Origin: Clostridiales bacterium
GTDB lineage: Bacteria; Bacillota; Clostridia; Christensenellales; Aristaeellaceae
DNA length: 54,331 bases
Assembly: GCA_015056245.1 (NCBI GenBank)
Contig: SVGQ01000006.1
Coordinates: forward strand, 1 to 54,331
Direction of reading: 5' to 3'
The notes beneath the pieces were generated by a model. That model saw only the letters and a program-made list of their open reading frames with translations. It was not told where the DNA came from and did no database searches. Positions 24,035 through 32,466 of the stretch are shown one piece after another; the stretch's first letter is position 1, and each line of letters opens with the position of its first letter. Made by a program: the position numbers and the translations under genes.

Positions 24035-24073
24035 AACAGCCGGTTCCGGATTTTTCGTCCAGAACCGGCTGTT
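24035..24073. terminator. Bidirectional terminator
   Basis: AACAGCCGGTTC pairs with GAACCGGCTGTT around a 15-nt loop, between the convergent SGNH and MFS genes. Confidence 0.8.
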
Positions 24074-24092
24074 TGCTATGTTGCTGGCGCAG

Positions 24093-25181
24093 TTACCAAA
24101 GGGTGAACACAAATCCCGCCAAGGGCGAGAGCACGATCATGATCACCGAGAAGGTGAAGGATTCCACTGAGGTGAGCGTAGCCCGCTGCTCCGAGGGAAA
24201 CTGATCCTGCAAAATGGCATTGGTACGCACCTGCAGTGCGTCATCGCCAAGGGCTGACAGGAAACCGCCCAACGCCATCACCCAGTACAGCGGTGCGTGT
24301 TCTGCCAGAAAGCCAACTGCCACCAACGCCGCTGAGCCTGCGAAGATCCAGCGGTAGCTCAATTTGGGCACCCACAGGATCAACCGGGAACCCACGATGC
24401 CGCCCAGCTGAATGAACAAAAGCGCAAGCCCCAGTGCCCAGGCAGGAATGCCCCGCTCCGGCAATTTGGCTTGCAGGAAGAATACCAGCAGCGTATCCAC
24501 AGCGCCTACAAAGGAATTGCAGAACATGAGTCCCAGCACCGAGCGAACCCCTTTGATAAAACCAAAACTCTCCCGGAAACAGGCGATCAATCTTTTCCCA
24601 ATGGGCTGTGTGCTGTCCTCTTCCACAACGCAGACTTCCCGCAGAGAGGACAGGATCAGCAGCTGGATGGTTCCGGTGATCAGGCTGACCCCATAAGCCA
24701 GCTGATGCCCAATGGTCAGAGCGAAACCGGCGCAAAGGGTGGACAGGCCATCACAACTGCGCCAGATGACCATCTGGTTGGATTCATACCGCTCAAACCG
24801 GTTTTCCTGCCCCGCCAGTTTCAGGGAATCGTAGGCCAGCGCATCGCCGGAGCCGGAGGAAAAATTGTAGCTCAGCGCACGAAAGGCAATGGACAGGCAC
24901 ACCATCCACAGGTTGCAGGACAGGATCATCACCACATCGGATACCATCGCCATCAAGGTGGAGACCATCAGCATTTTCTTTTTACCGAACACATCCGCCA
25001 GAACCCCGGAAGGGATTTCAAACAGCAGGCTGACAATGTGAAAGACCGTTTCCGCAATGCCGATCTGCACAAGGCTGTAGCCCCGCGCAGCCAGTATGGC
25101 AACCCATGCGCCCGTCAGGGACAGATTGCCGAGGATGGAAGAAGTATATAATTTAGACAGTTGTTTTTTGATCTGAAACAT
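24093..25181 (-). CDS. MFS efflux transporter with attenuated leader
   Basis: A 362-residue major facilitator protein, about 11-12 hydrophobic helices, from ATG 25181 with AAGGAG 7 nt upstream. The MFS motif-A-like loop is FEIPSGVLADVFGKKKMLM near 55-75. Helix 5-type sequence is RALSYNFSSGSGDALAYDSL, typical of a drug-efflux-like clade in gut Firmicutes. The leader is unusual: a promoter at 25456-25428, a 36-codon peptide with a strong SD, then a hairpin plus T7 that overlaps the gene's own SD. That arrangement suggests expression induced when ribosomes stall, as with antibiotics. Drug specificity is unknown. Confidence 0.85.
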   Translation of the reverse strand: MFQIKKQLSKLYTSSILGNLSLTGAWVAILAARGYSLVQIGIAETVFHIVSLLFEIPSGVLADVFGKKKMLMVSTLMAMVSDVVMILSCNLWMVCLSIAFRALSYNFSSGSGDALAYDSLKLAGQENRFERYESNQMVIWRSCDGLSTLCAGFALTIGHQLAYGVSLITGTIQLLILSSLREVCVVEEDSTQPIGKRLIACFRESFGFIKGVRSVLGLMFCNSFVGAVDTLLVFFLQAKLPERGIPAWALGLALLFIQLGGIVGSRLILWVPKLSYRWIFAGSAALVAVGFLAEHAPLYWVMALGGFLSALGDDALQVRTNAILQDQFPSEQRATLTSVESFTFSVIMIVLSPLAGFVFTLW

Positions 25182-25223
25182 AAAAAAACTCCTTAACTGA
25201 TGATGAAAATCTTCGTTAAGGAG
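25182..25223 (-). terminator. Attenuator hairpin over the MFS ribosome site
   Basis: On the minus strand CTCCTTAAC (25223-25215) pairs perfectly with GTTAAGGAG (25197-25189), followed by T7 (25188-25182) and then the MFS ATG. The stem buries the AAGGAG SD, and the T-run makes it an intrinsic terminator. A competing upstream stem GCGCAAAA/TTTTGCGC involves the last codons of the leader peptide. Confidence 0.65.
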
Positions 25224-25273
25224 ACAGTGCTTTTTCCTTTGGATTGTATGGCGCAAAAGCGCTCACGAAAAGG

Positions 25274-25384
25274 TCAGTTTTGCGCACGCAGATGACCGTT
25301 CGCCTTCCAAAAGGGTACACTATCCCCGTCAAAGGCGAAAATAGAACCTTTCTGGAGCGGTACGGTGATCATCTTCCACAGCAC
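25274..25384 (-). CDS. 36-residue leader peptide upstream of MFS gene
   Basis: A GTG-initiated 36-codon frame preceded by AAGGAGG 8 nt upstream, the strongest SD in this leader. The peptide runs MLWKMITVPLQKGSIFAF and ends GHLRAQN. A longer frame extends to 25489 but would start upstream of the promoter -10. The stop lies 51 bp before the attenuator, and the final codons (GCG CAA AAC TGA) form one side of an alternative stem, GCGCAAAA/TTTTGCGC. I infer a cis-acting regulatory peptide, like those of erm, tet and efflux genes. No protein function is claimed. Confidence 0.6.
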   Translation of the reverse strand: MLWKMITVPLQKGSIFAFDGDSVPFWKANGHLRAQN

Positions 25385-25427
25385 TTGACTGACCTCCTTT
25401 CCTTGCAATGCTTCGTTTTCCGAATTA

Positions 25428-25456
25428 ACTATACGCCCATTCAGCGGTTGTGTCAA
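25428..25456 (-). promoter_or_regulatory. Promoter of the leader peptide-MFS unit
   Basis: Consensus -35 TTGACA (25456-25451), 17-bp spacer, -10 TATAGT (25433-25428). A perfect inverted repeat, ATGGGAG/CTCCCAT (25472-25489), lies just upstream of the -35 and could be an operator. Confidence 0.8.
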
Positions 25457-25512
25457 GCATTCCGGGCGAATATGGGAGCTTTCTCCCATTCAAAAGAATT
25501 TTCCTCACCCGA

Positions 25513-25541
25513 TTGTATTTCTCCCCCAAATCCCTTATAAT
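25513..25541 (+). promoter_or_regulatory. Promoter of permuted GH3 gene
   Basis: -35 TTGTAT (25513-25518), 17-bp spacer, -10 TATAAT (25536-25541), 47 bp before the start. Confidence 0.6.
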
Positions 25542-25588
25542 GGCTGCAACATCCTGCGAAAAATCGCGAATATACGGAGGAATTTCCC

Positions 25589-27991
25589 ATGAAACAATGG
25601 ATTCGTGCCAAGCATCAACCCATGCTGCCTCTGGGCAAAAACGGCCTGCGTGCCACTGCCAGCCCGGAGCATATCCTCATTTCCAAAAATGCCGCCAAGG
25701 AAGGTATGGTGCTGCTCAAAAACGAGCGCCGCGCCCTGCCGTTGGCAGCCGGTACCCGCATCGCCCTGTTCGGCAAGGGCACCATTGACTACGTAAAGGG
25801 CGGCGGCGGCAGCGGCGATGTGACCGTGCCCTACGTACGCAATCTGTATGAAGGATTCTGCCAGGTGGCGGATCCCCAGACCATCTTCCCGGATACCATT
25901 GCCTTCTACCAGAAGCACGTGGAAGCGGAATACGCTGCCGGGCGCGTGCCGGGCATGATCTCCGAGCCTGCGCTGCCGGAAGACATGCTGAAAAAAGCCG
26001 CCGCTTTCGCGGACACCGCCATCATCTCCTACAGTCGCTTCTCCGGCGAAAACTGGGACCGTCTGGCGGATTTTGACCCCATCGACACCCACAAGGGCGC
26101 GGATACCCGCCCCATCACCCTGTCCCGGGAGATCTTTGAAAAAGGCGATTTCTATTTCTCCGATGCGGAGCGCGCGCTGCTGAAGCAGGTAGGCGCTGCC
26201 TTTGACCGGGTCATCGTGGTGCTGAACACCGGCGGCATGGTGGAAACGGCCTGTCTGGCTGACGACTCCGCCATTGACGCGGTATTACTGGCATGGCAGG
26301 GCGGCATGGAAGGCGGTCTGGCAGCTGCTGAGTTGTTGATGGGTCAGGGCAATCCCTCCGGCAAGCTGACGGATACCCTTGCCCGGGAATTGACCGACTA
26401 TCCCTTTGCGGAGCGTTTCTTTGATTCCGACGAATACGTGGACTATACCGAAGATATCTATGTGGGCTACCGCTACTTTGAAACCATCCCCGGCGCGGCG
26501 GACAAGGTGGTCTACCCCTTCGGCTATGGCCTCTCCTATACCGATTTTTCCCTGACCCAGCCCACCGTGACCCTGACGGAAAACGAAGTGACCGCTACCG
26601 TTCGGGTGTGCAACGTGGGCAATGTAGCAGGCCGGGAAGTGGTGCAGGTGTACTACGCCGCTCCTCAGGGCAAGCTGGGCAAGCCTGCCAAGCAGCTGGC
26701 GGGCTACCGCAAGACCCGTCTGCTGGCCCCCGGCGAGGAAGAGTTGGTGATCATCCGCTTCCCCATTTCGGAAATGGCCTCCTACGATGATCTGGGCAAA
26801 GTGCAGAAGTCCGCATGGCTGCTGGAAGCGGGTGAGTACCGTTTCCACATCGGCACCAGCGTGCGGGATACCCAGTTGGCTGATACCGTGCTGACGCTGC
26901 CGGATACCCGCATCGTATACCAGCTCACCAGCCGCATGGCCCCCACTGCCCTCAAGGAGCGCATGCTGGCGGACGGCACTTTGGAACCCCTGCCCACCAG
27001 CGAGGGAAACAACCGTTACGAAAACGCGCTGGAGCCGCTGGATCTGAGCGATCCTCACTCCATGCCGCCGCTTCGTGGCGAAGACTATTACCGTTTCGGA
27101 CAGCGGGCACCTCAGCTGAGCGAAGTAGCTGAAGGCAAGCTGACGCTGGATGAATTTGTGGCTCAAATGTCCGACGAGGATCTGGCGTGGCTGCTGGGCG
27201 GTCAGCGCAACACCGGCGTTGCCAACACCTTCGGCATCGGCAACAACGACAAGTTCGGCATTCCCAACATCATGACAGCCGACGGCCCTGCCGGCCTGCG
27301 CATCCAGCCCGAAGTGGGCGTAACCACCACCGCTTTCCCCTGCGCCACCCTGCTGGCCTGTACCTGGGATCCCGCTGTGGTGGAGCAGATCGGCGTTACC
27401 GGCGCTATCGAAGTGAAGGAAAACAACATCGGCGTATGGCTGACCCCCGGTGTGTGCATCCACCGCAATCCCATTTGCGGTCGCAATTTCGAGTACTTCT
27501 CCGAGGATCCGCTGCTCACCGGCAAACAGGCCGCCGCCCTGATCCGGGGCATCCAGAGCCAGCGGGTCGCCGCCACACCCAAGCATTTTGCCCTCAACAA
27601 CAAGGAGAGCAATCGCCGCGAATGCGACTCCCGCGCTTCTGAGCGCGCCATCCGTGAGATCTACCTGCGTCAGTTCCAGATCCTTGTGGAGGAATCCCAG
27701 CCCTGGAGCATCATGTCCTCCTACAACGTGATCAACGGACACCGGGCATCGGAAAACCACGATCTGCTTACCGGCATTCTCAGGGAAGAGTGGGGCTTTG
27801 ACGGCATGGTGACCACCGACTGGTGGACGCTGGGCGAACACTACAAAGAGGCCATGGCTGGCAACGACCTGAAGATGGCGACCGGTCACCCCTCCCGCCT
27901 GCTCAAGGCCAAGGAGCTGGGCGTGCTTACCCGGGAAGGCATGGAAGCCGCCGCCAAGAACATTCTGAGGCTGATTCTCCGGGTGGACTAA
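25589..27991 (+). CDS. GH3 beta-glucosidase, domain-permuted
   Basis: An 800-residue glycoside hydrolase family 3 enzyme with reversed domain order. Residues 30-300 form the alpha/beta sandwich usually found second (SKNAAKEGMVLLKNERRALPL, then LFGKGTIDYVKGGGGSGDV). Residues 310-420 are the FnIII-like domain (YPFGYGLSYTDF at its start). Residues 510-800 form the TIM barrel usually found first (TADGPAGLRIQ, GRNFEYFSEDPLLTGK, KHFALNNKESNRR). The nucleophile is probably Asp744 in FDGMVTTDWW. The same inversion is known in Ruminococcus albus and Butyrivibrio beta-glucosidases. No signal peptide, so it probably hydrolyses imported cello- or gluco-oligosaccharides. SD GGAGG 8 nt upstream. A Cys-rich small gene follows by 1 bp. 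Confidence 0.92.
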   Translation: MKQWIRAKHQPMLPLGKNGLRATASPEHILISKNAAKEGMVLLKNERRALPLAAGTRIALFGKGTIDYVKGGGGSGDVTVPYVRNLYEGFCQVADPQTIFPDTIAFYQKHVEAEYAAGRVPGMISEPALPEDMLKKAAAFADTAIISYSRFSGENWDRLADFDPIDTHKGADTRPITLSREIFEKGDFYFSDAERALLKQVGAAFDRVIVVLNTGGMVETACLADDSAIDAVLLAWQGGMEGGLAAAELLMGQGNPSGKLTDTLARELTDYPFAERFFDSDEYVDYTEDIYVGYRYFETIPGAADKVVYPFGYGLSYTDFSLTQPTVTLTENEVTATVRVCNVGNVAGREVVQVYYAAPQGKLGKPAKQLAGYRKTRLLAPGEEELVIIRFPISEMASYDDLGKVQKSAWLLEAGEYRFHIGTSVRDTQLADTVLTLPDTRIVYQLTSRMAPTALKERMLADGTLEPLPTSEGNNRYENALEPLDLSDPHSMPPLRGEDYYRFGQRAPQLSEVAEGKLTLDEFVAQMSDEDLAWLLGGQRNTGVANTFGIGNNDKFGIPNIMTADGPAGLRIQPEVGVTTTAFPCATLLACTWDPAVVEQIGVTGAIEVKENNIGVWLTPGVCIHRNPICGRNFEYFSEDPLLTGKQAAALIRGIQSQRVAATPKHFALNNKESNRRECDSRASERAIREIYLRQFQILVEESQPWSIMSSYNVINGHRASENHDLLTGILREEWGFDGMVTTDWWTLGEHYKEAMAGNDLKMATGHPSRLLKAKELGVLTREGMEAAAKNILRLILRVD

Positions 27992-27992
27992 A

Positions 27993-28430
27993 ATGGAGCA
28001 AACTTTCTTTTGCCAATGGTTTGAAGGTTTTGAAAAAGGATTGGAGGAAATCGATCCTGACAGCAGAAGCTGCCTGTTGAAACACTGTGCAAAGCATTGT
28101 GCGGATACCGGCGTTTTGCAATCCTATTTGAAACTGCATCAAACAGTAAACGGGGAACAGGATGCGTTTTACACAAGGTTGCATGAACTTGGCAACGTTC
28201 GTGGCGAGGTTGCTGTATCGGGCAAAGAGTATTTCGTTTGTTTCCCGGAATGCGCCTGCGACCTCCATACCGCATTTGGAGTGGATACGCCTCATCTGTG
28301 TGAGTGTTCAAGACAAAGCATTCTCTATGTAGGAAAGAAGGTATGGGGTGACCGTCCGTTCCGGGTAGAAGAAGTAGAAACTGTTCTATCCGGTGGAAAG
28401 GAATGCAGATTCAAAGTAATCTTTGAGTAG
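27993..28430 (+). CDS. Cys-rich small protein, putative metal-binding
   Basis: A 145-residue cytosolic-looking protein with clustered cysteines: SCLLKHCAKHCADTG near 26-40, then CFPECACDLH and LCECSRQS near 83-106. The end (VEEVETVLSGGKECRFKVIFE) resembles the C-terminal strand pair of V4R/amino-thiazoline-hydrolase-like families and DUF6144-type proteins, where cysteines bind a metal; that resemblance is weak. The start is 1 bp after the GH3 stop with no SD of its own, so it is translated by coupling. What it does for the glycosidase is unknown. Confidence 0.6.
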   Translation: MEQTFFCQWFEGFEKGLEEIDPDSRSCLLKHCAKHCADTGVLQSYLKLHQTVNGEQDAFYTRLHELGNVRGEVAVSGKEYFVCFPECACDLHTAFGVDTPHLCECSRQSILYVGKKVWGDRPFRVEEVETVLSGGKECRFKVIFE

Positions 28431-28484
28431 TTCCTTTTTATCCCCCGAAAGTTCCCAAAGTATCATGAAAGCAACCGATACAAC

Positions 28485-28520
28485 AAGCCCCAACCGGCAT
28501 TTCCGTACCGGTTGGGGCTT
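28485..28520. terminator. Bidirectional terminator
   Basis: AAGCCCCAACCGG pairs with CCGGTTGGGGCTT, ending the plus-strand GH3 unit and the minus-strand adhE-kinase unit. Confidence 0.85.
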
Positions 28521-28542
28521 GCTTTGTTATGCATGACAACCC

Positions 28543-29292
28543 TTACTGATAATCCACCACGCCAACCCAGCTGAGCAAAAATTCCCGCTCACTGGCATTG
28601 CCCTTGACGGACTGGCTGGCAGCTACGATGGGCATCCACTTCTGCACATACTGGCGGGCGGTATCGCTCTTTTTGCAGAACAGTTCCAGATACTTCTGCG
28701 CGCCCTCAATATCGCCACTGAGCCAGAACAGCAGGTAGGTGCGGGCAGCGTCCGCTGAGGCGTTGCCCTGCGTAGCGTGAGACCAGTCAAGAATATAGGG
28801 GGTGCCGTCCCCTGCGATAATCACGTTGGAGGGATTGAAGTCGCCGTGGCAGACCTTATTGTGCTTGGGCATGCTCTCCAGACGGGTGTGCAGATCATAC
28901 CGGGTGGTGGCATCCAGTTGGGTCTGGCTGATCTTGCGGTTCATCTTGTCCTTGAGCTTGGTGAGCATGGGGCAGGTTTTTTTGTGCATTTCCAACTGCA
29001 AGTCCACAAACTGCTCCATGTACTTATCCGTGTCCTCGGGATTTTCCTGCATCAGCTGGGCAAGGGTCTTGCCCTCAATGAATTCGGTGACGATAGCCCA
29101 CTTGCCATCCACGGTGGTTACTTCCAGAATGCGGGGAATATGCAGACCGGTTTCCTCGATGCGGGCCTGATTCAGGGCTTCGTTCAGGATATCCGCTTTG
29201 GAATAGTCCTCATTGAATACCTTGATGCAACGGTCGCCGTCACGGTAGACCGTCTTTTTGTTGCGCAGAGCGATCACTTGATCCAGCTTCAT
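28543..29292 (-). CDS. Kinase of the APH/choline-kinase fold
   Basis: A 249-residue protein from ATG 29292, with AAGGAG upstream. N-lobe: CIKVFNEDYSKADILNEAL (ATP-binding Lys) and WAIVTEFIEGKTL hinge. Catalytic loop: KVCHGDFNPSNVII (HGDxxxxN) near 150. Metal Asp: YILDWSHAT near 175. This is the aminoglycoside phosphotransferase/choline kinase superfamily, in which most members phosphorylate small metabolites and not drugs. It begins 18 bp after the adhE stop and is probably co-transcribed, an uncommon partner for an alcohol dehydrogenase. The substrate is unknown. Confidence 0.8.
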   Translation of the reverse strand: MKLDQVIALRNKKTVYRDGDRCIKVFNEDYSKADILNEALNQARIEETGLHIPRILEVTTVDGKWAIVTEFIEGKTLAQLMQENPEDTDKYMEQFVDLQLEMHKKTCPMLTKLKDKMNRKISQTQLDATTRYDLHTRLESMPKHNKVCHGDFNPSNVIIAGDGTPYILDWSHATQGNASADAARTYLLFWLSGDIEGAQKYLELFCKKSDTARQYVQKWMPIVAASQSVKGNASEREFLLSWVGVVDYQ

Positions 29293-29309
29293 GTTCCTTG
29301 CTCCTTTCA

Positions 29310-31952
29310 TCAGGCCTTGGCAGCAGGCATGGGCTGCTCCACAAAATGCTTGCCGTGGTAGGCGTTCAGGTACATATCCCGGATCTCGCTCATCAGCGGG
29401 TAGCGGGGGTTGGCGCCGGTGCACTGGTCATCGAAGGCCTGCTCCACCATCTCGTCAAGGCTTTCCATGAATACAGATTCCTCGATGCCATAGTCCTTGA
29501 TGGTCTCCTTGATGCCAACCTTGGCTTTGAGCTCGTTGATGGCAGCGATCAGGTTCTCCAGCTTCTCCTCATCGCTGTTGCCGCCAAGGCCCAGATAATC
29601 AGCGATCTCAGCGTAGCGGGCCAAGGTATGGGGATGATCATACTGGGAGAAGGTACCCATCTTGGCAGGGGCTTCGCTGGCGTTGAAGCGCAGCACTTCC
29701 TCGATCATCAGGGCATTGGCGACGCCATGGGGCAGGTGATGGAACGCGCCCAGCTTGTGAGCCATGGAGTGGCACACGCCCAGGAAGGCATTGGCGAAGG
29801 CCATACCCGCCATGGTGGCAGCATTGGCCATCTTTTCACGGGCTTCCACATCGTTCTGCCCGTCGTTGTAAGCGCGGGGCAGGTACTGGAAGATGGTCTT
29901 GAGAGCCTTCAGGGCCAGACCATCGGTGTAGTCGGTGGCCAGCATGGCAGCGTAGGCTTCCAGCGCATGGGTGACGGCATCGATACCGGAGGCAGCGGTG
30001 AGGCCCTTGGGGGCGGACATATGATAGTCGGTGTCCACAATGGCCATGTTGGGCAGCAGCTCATAGTCAGCCAGCGGATACTTCACGCCGGTCTGCTCGT
30101 CGGTGATGACAGCGAAGGGGGTCACCTCGGAACCGGTACCGGCAGAGGTGGGAATGGCTACGAAGTAAGCCTTCTCGCCCATCTTGGGGAAGGTGTACAC
30201 ACGCTTGCGGATATCGATGAAGCGCATGGCCATATCCATGAAGTCGGCTTCGGGATGCTCATACAGCACCCACATGATCTTGGCAGCGTCCATGGCAGAA
30301 CCGCCGCCCAGCGCGATGATGGTATCGGGCTTGAAGGCCGCCATCTGGGCAGCGCCTTCCTTGGCGTTGGCAAGGGTGGGATCGGGCTGCACGTTGAAGA
30401 AAGAGGTGTGCACGATGCCCATTTCGTCCAGCTTATCGGTGATGGGCTTGGTGAAGCCATTCTCGTAGAGGAAGGTATCGGTGACGATGAAGGCCCGCTT
30501 CTTGCCCATAACAGTTTTGAGTTCATCCAGCGCAACGGGCAGGCAGCCCTTCTTGATGTATACCTTCTCAGGCACGCGGAACCACAGCATGTTTTCCCTT
30601 CTTTCTGCAACGGTCTTGATGTTGAGCAGGTGCTTTACACCCACGTTTTCGCTCACGGAGTTACCACCCCAGCTGCCGCAGCCCAGCGTCAGAGACGGAG
30701 CCAGCTTGAAGTTGTACAGATCGCCGATGCCGCCGTGGGAAGAAGGGGTGTTGACCAGAATGCGGCAGGTCTTCATGCGGGCAGCGAAGGTGGCCAGCTT
30801 TTCCTGCTGGGTGCCTTCGTTGAGATAGATGGAGGAGGTGTGACCGTAGCCGCCATCTGCCACCAGCTGCTCGGCCTTGGCGAGGGCATCCTCGAAGGAA
30901 GTGGCTTTGTACATGGCCAGCACGGGAGACAGCTTCTCATGAGCGAATTCCTCGGACAGTTCCACGCTCTCCACTTCGCCGATGAGGATCTTGGTGCCAG
31001 CGGGCACGGTGATGCCAGCCAGTTCCGCAATGCGGGCAGCCTTCTGGCCGACGATGCGGGCGTTCAGGCCGCCGTTGATGATGATGGTCTTGCGGACCTT
31101 CTCGGTTTCGGCGGGATTGAGGAAGTAGCAGCCACGGGCAGCGAACTCGGCCTTGACGGCATCGTACACGCTTTCCATGACGATGACAGACTGCTCGGAA
31201 GCGCAGATCATGCCGTTATCGAAGGTCTTGGAGTGGATGATGGAGCTGACCGCCAGCAGGATATCGGCGGTATCGTCGATGATGGCGGGGGTGTTGCCAG
31301 CGCCAACGCCCAGCGCGGGCTTTCCGCTGGAATAAGCAGCCTTCACCATGCCGGGGCCGCCGGTGGCAAGGATGATGTCCGCTTCCTTCATGACAGTGTT
31401 GGTCATATCAAGGCTGGGCACATCGATCCAGTCGATGATGCCTTCCGGAGCGCCGGCAGCCACAGCGGCTTCCAGCACCAGCTTGGCAGCGGCGATGGTG
31501 CAGCCCTTGGCGCGGGGATGGGGCGAAATGATGATGGCGTTGCGGGTCTTAAGGGCCAGCAGGCACTTGAAAATCGCTGTGGAGGTAGGGTTGGTGGTGG
31601 GGATAACAGCGGCGATCACACCGATGGGTTCGGCGATCTTCTGGGTGCCGAAAGCCTTATCTTCTTCGATCACACCGCAGGTCTTGGTGTCCTTGTAGGC
31701 GTTGTAGATATATTCGGCGGCGTAGTTGTTCTTGATCACCTTATCTTCCACTACGCCCATGCCGGTTTCTTCCACAGCCATTTTCGCCAGCGGGATGCGG
31801 GCCTTGTTGGCAGCGATGGCAGCAGCCTTGAAAATCTTGTCTACCTGCTCCTGAGAGTAGGTGGCGAAGAGCTGCTGCGCTTTACGCGTTGCACTGATGG
31901 CTTCCATCAGATTATCCACATGGTCGATGATGGTGCGGTTTCCGTCTTTCAT
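29310..31952 (-). CDS. adhE: Bifunctional acetaldehyde-CoA/alcohol dehydrogenase
   Basis: An 880-residue AdhE of typical length that reduces acetyl-CoA to ethanol in two NADH-dependent steps and forms spirosomes. ATG 31952 is 7 nt from AGGAGG; the GTG just before is too close. Residues 1-440 are the CoA-acylating aldehyde dehydrogenase domain (VIPTTNPTSTAIFKCLLALK, GVGAGNTPAIID, catalytic Cys about 250 in NGMICASEQS). Residues 450-880 are the iron-dependent alcohol dehydrogenase (GGGSAMDAAKIMW NAD site; Fe ligands around ASGIDAVTHALEAY and HKLGAFHHLPHGVANA). A Rex-type operator lies upstream. It points to ethanol as an electron sink. Confidence 0.96.
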   Translation of the reverse strand: MKDGNRTIIDHVDNLMEAISATRKAQQLFATYSQEQVDKIFKAAAIAANKARIPLAKMAVEETGMGVVEDKVIKNNYAAEYIYNAYKDTKTCGVIEEDKAFGTQKIAEPIGVIAAVIPTTNPTSTAIFKCLLALKTRNAIIISPHPRAKGCTIAAAKLVLEAAVAAGAPEGIIDWIDVPSLDMTNTVMKEADIILATGGPGMVKAAYSSGKPALGVGAGNTPAIIDDTADILLAVSSIIHSKTFDNGMICASEQSVIVMESVYDAVKAEFAARGCYFLNPAETEKVRKTIIINGGLNARIVGQKAARIAELAGITVPAGTKILIGEVESVELSEEFAHEKLSPVLAMYKATSFEDALAKAEQLVADGGYGHTSSIYLNEGTQQEKLATFAARMKTCRILVNTPSSHGGIGDLYNFKLAPSLTLGCGSWGGNSVSENVGVKHLLNIKTVAERRENMLWFRVPEKVYIKKGCLPVALDELKTVMGKKRAFIVTDTFLYENGFTKPITDKLDEMGIVHTSFFNVQPDPTLANAKEGAAQMAAFKPDTIIALGGGSAMDAAKIMWVLYEHPEADFMDMAMRFIDIRKRVYTFPKMGEKAYFVAIPTSAGTGSEVTPFAVITDEQTGVKYPLADYELLPNMAIVDTDYHMSAPKGLTAASGIDAVTHALEAYAAMLATDYTDGLALKALKTIFQYLPRAYNDGQNDVEAREKMANAATMAGMAFANAFLGVCHSMAHKLGAFHHLPHGVANALMIEEVLRFNASEAPAKMGTFSQYDHPHTLARYAEIADYLGLGGNSDEEKLENLIAAINELKAKVGIKETIKDYGIEESVFMESLDEMVEQAFDDQCTGANPRYPLMSEIRDMYLNAYHGKHFVEQPMPAAKA

Positions 31953-32009
31953 CACGAATCCTCCTGTCGTGGCGCCCTGCGGGTTGCAGGTGCAATAACT
32001 AACCTTTGT

Positions 32010-32027
32010 TCGTTAACAAATTAACAT
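32010..32027 (-). promoter_or_regulatory. Rex-type redox operator of adhE
   Basis: On the minus strand the site reads ATGTTAA-TTTG-TTAACGA, against the Rex consensus TTGTTAA-N4-TTAACAA: 12 of 14 defined bases match. It lies 58 bp upstream of the adhE start. Rex represses fermentation genes at low NADH/NAD+. A clear adhE promoter was not identified around it. Confidence 0.6.
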
Positions 32028-32145
32028 AGATGTATCCAGAAGAAAATAATCAAAATGGTTATGAATATTATCATCATTGATAAGATACTAAGTGCTACTA
32101 ACCCTGAAAAACTCACCTACTCTGGTGAAACAACAGAAAAAGTAC

Positions 32146-32174
32146 TTGCGCTTTCCAAGCTAAATAGGTAAAAT
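32146..32174 (+). promoter_or_regulatory. Promoter of the T-box-proS unit
   Basis: -35 TTGCGC (32146-32151), 17-bp spacer, -10 TAAAAT (32169-32174). Confidence 0.5.
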
Positions 32175-32180
32175 GGTACG

Positions 32181-32420
32181 GTACGCTGAAGGAGAACCCT
32201 TCCTCCACGCCGCGTTCCACAGAGAGTATGCCCAAGGCTGCAAGGCATATGTCCGGCGAAAGAAGCTCCCCATCTCCCGAGTACGCGGATGAAAGTCCGC
32301 CGGGCGCTCCCGATACAGAGCATACGAGGGCGCAGCATCTGCGCTGAAGCAAGGTGGTACCGCGAAGCTCCCGCTTCGCCCCTGCACAAAAGGGGCGGGG
32401 CGTTTTGTTTTAGAAAACAA
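32181..32420 (+). ncRNA. T-box leader (tRNA-sensing riboswitch), proline
   Basis: A structured leader before proS. The diagnostic T-box sequence AAGGTGGTACCGCG is at 32351-32364, preceded by a stem III-like GCGCAG/CTGCGC hairpin and followed by the terminator stem GCCCCT/AGGGGC (about 32378-32402) with a TTTTGTTTT tail. A Stem I candidate is CGCCG/CGGCG enclosing TATGCC/GGCATA. I could not assign the specifier codon with certainty; proline is inferred from the downstream gene. Uncharged tRNA binding should favour the antiterminator. Confidence 0.85.
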
Positions 32421-32466
32421 ACCCTCAGACCCTGATAAAAACCCCAGAAAAGGAGAAATGACCCCC

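Noticed and set aside
25385-25489. Longer version of the MFS leader peptide starting at 25489
   Set aside because: Its start precedes the -35 and -10, so it could not be on the transcript.
29298-32024. Open frame of 908 codons on the plus strand over adhE
   Set aside because: It is antisense to a clear AdhE; codon bias of the real gene leaves the opposite strand open. The product is His/Gly-rich with no domain.
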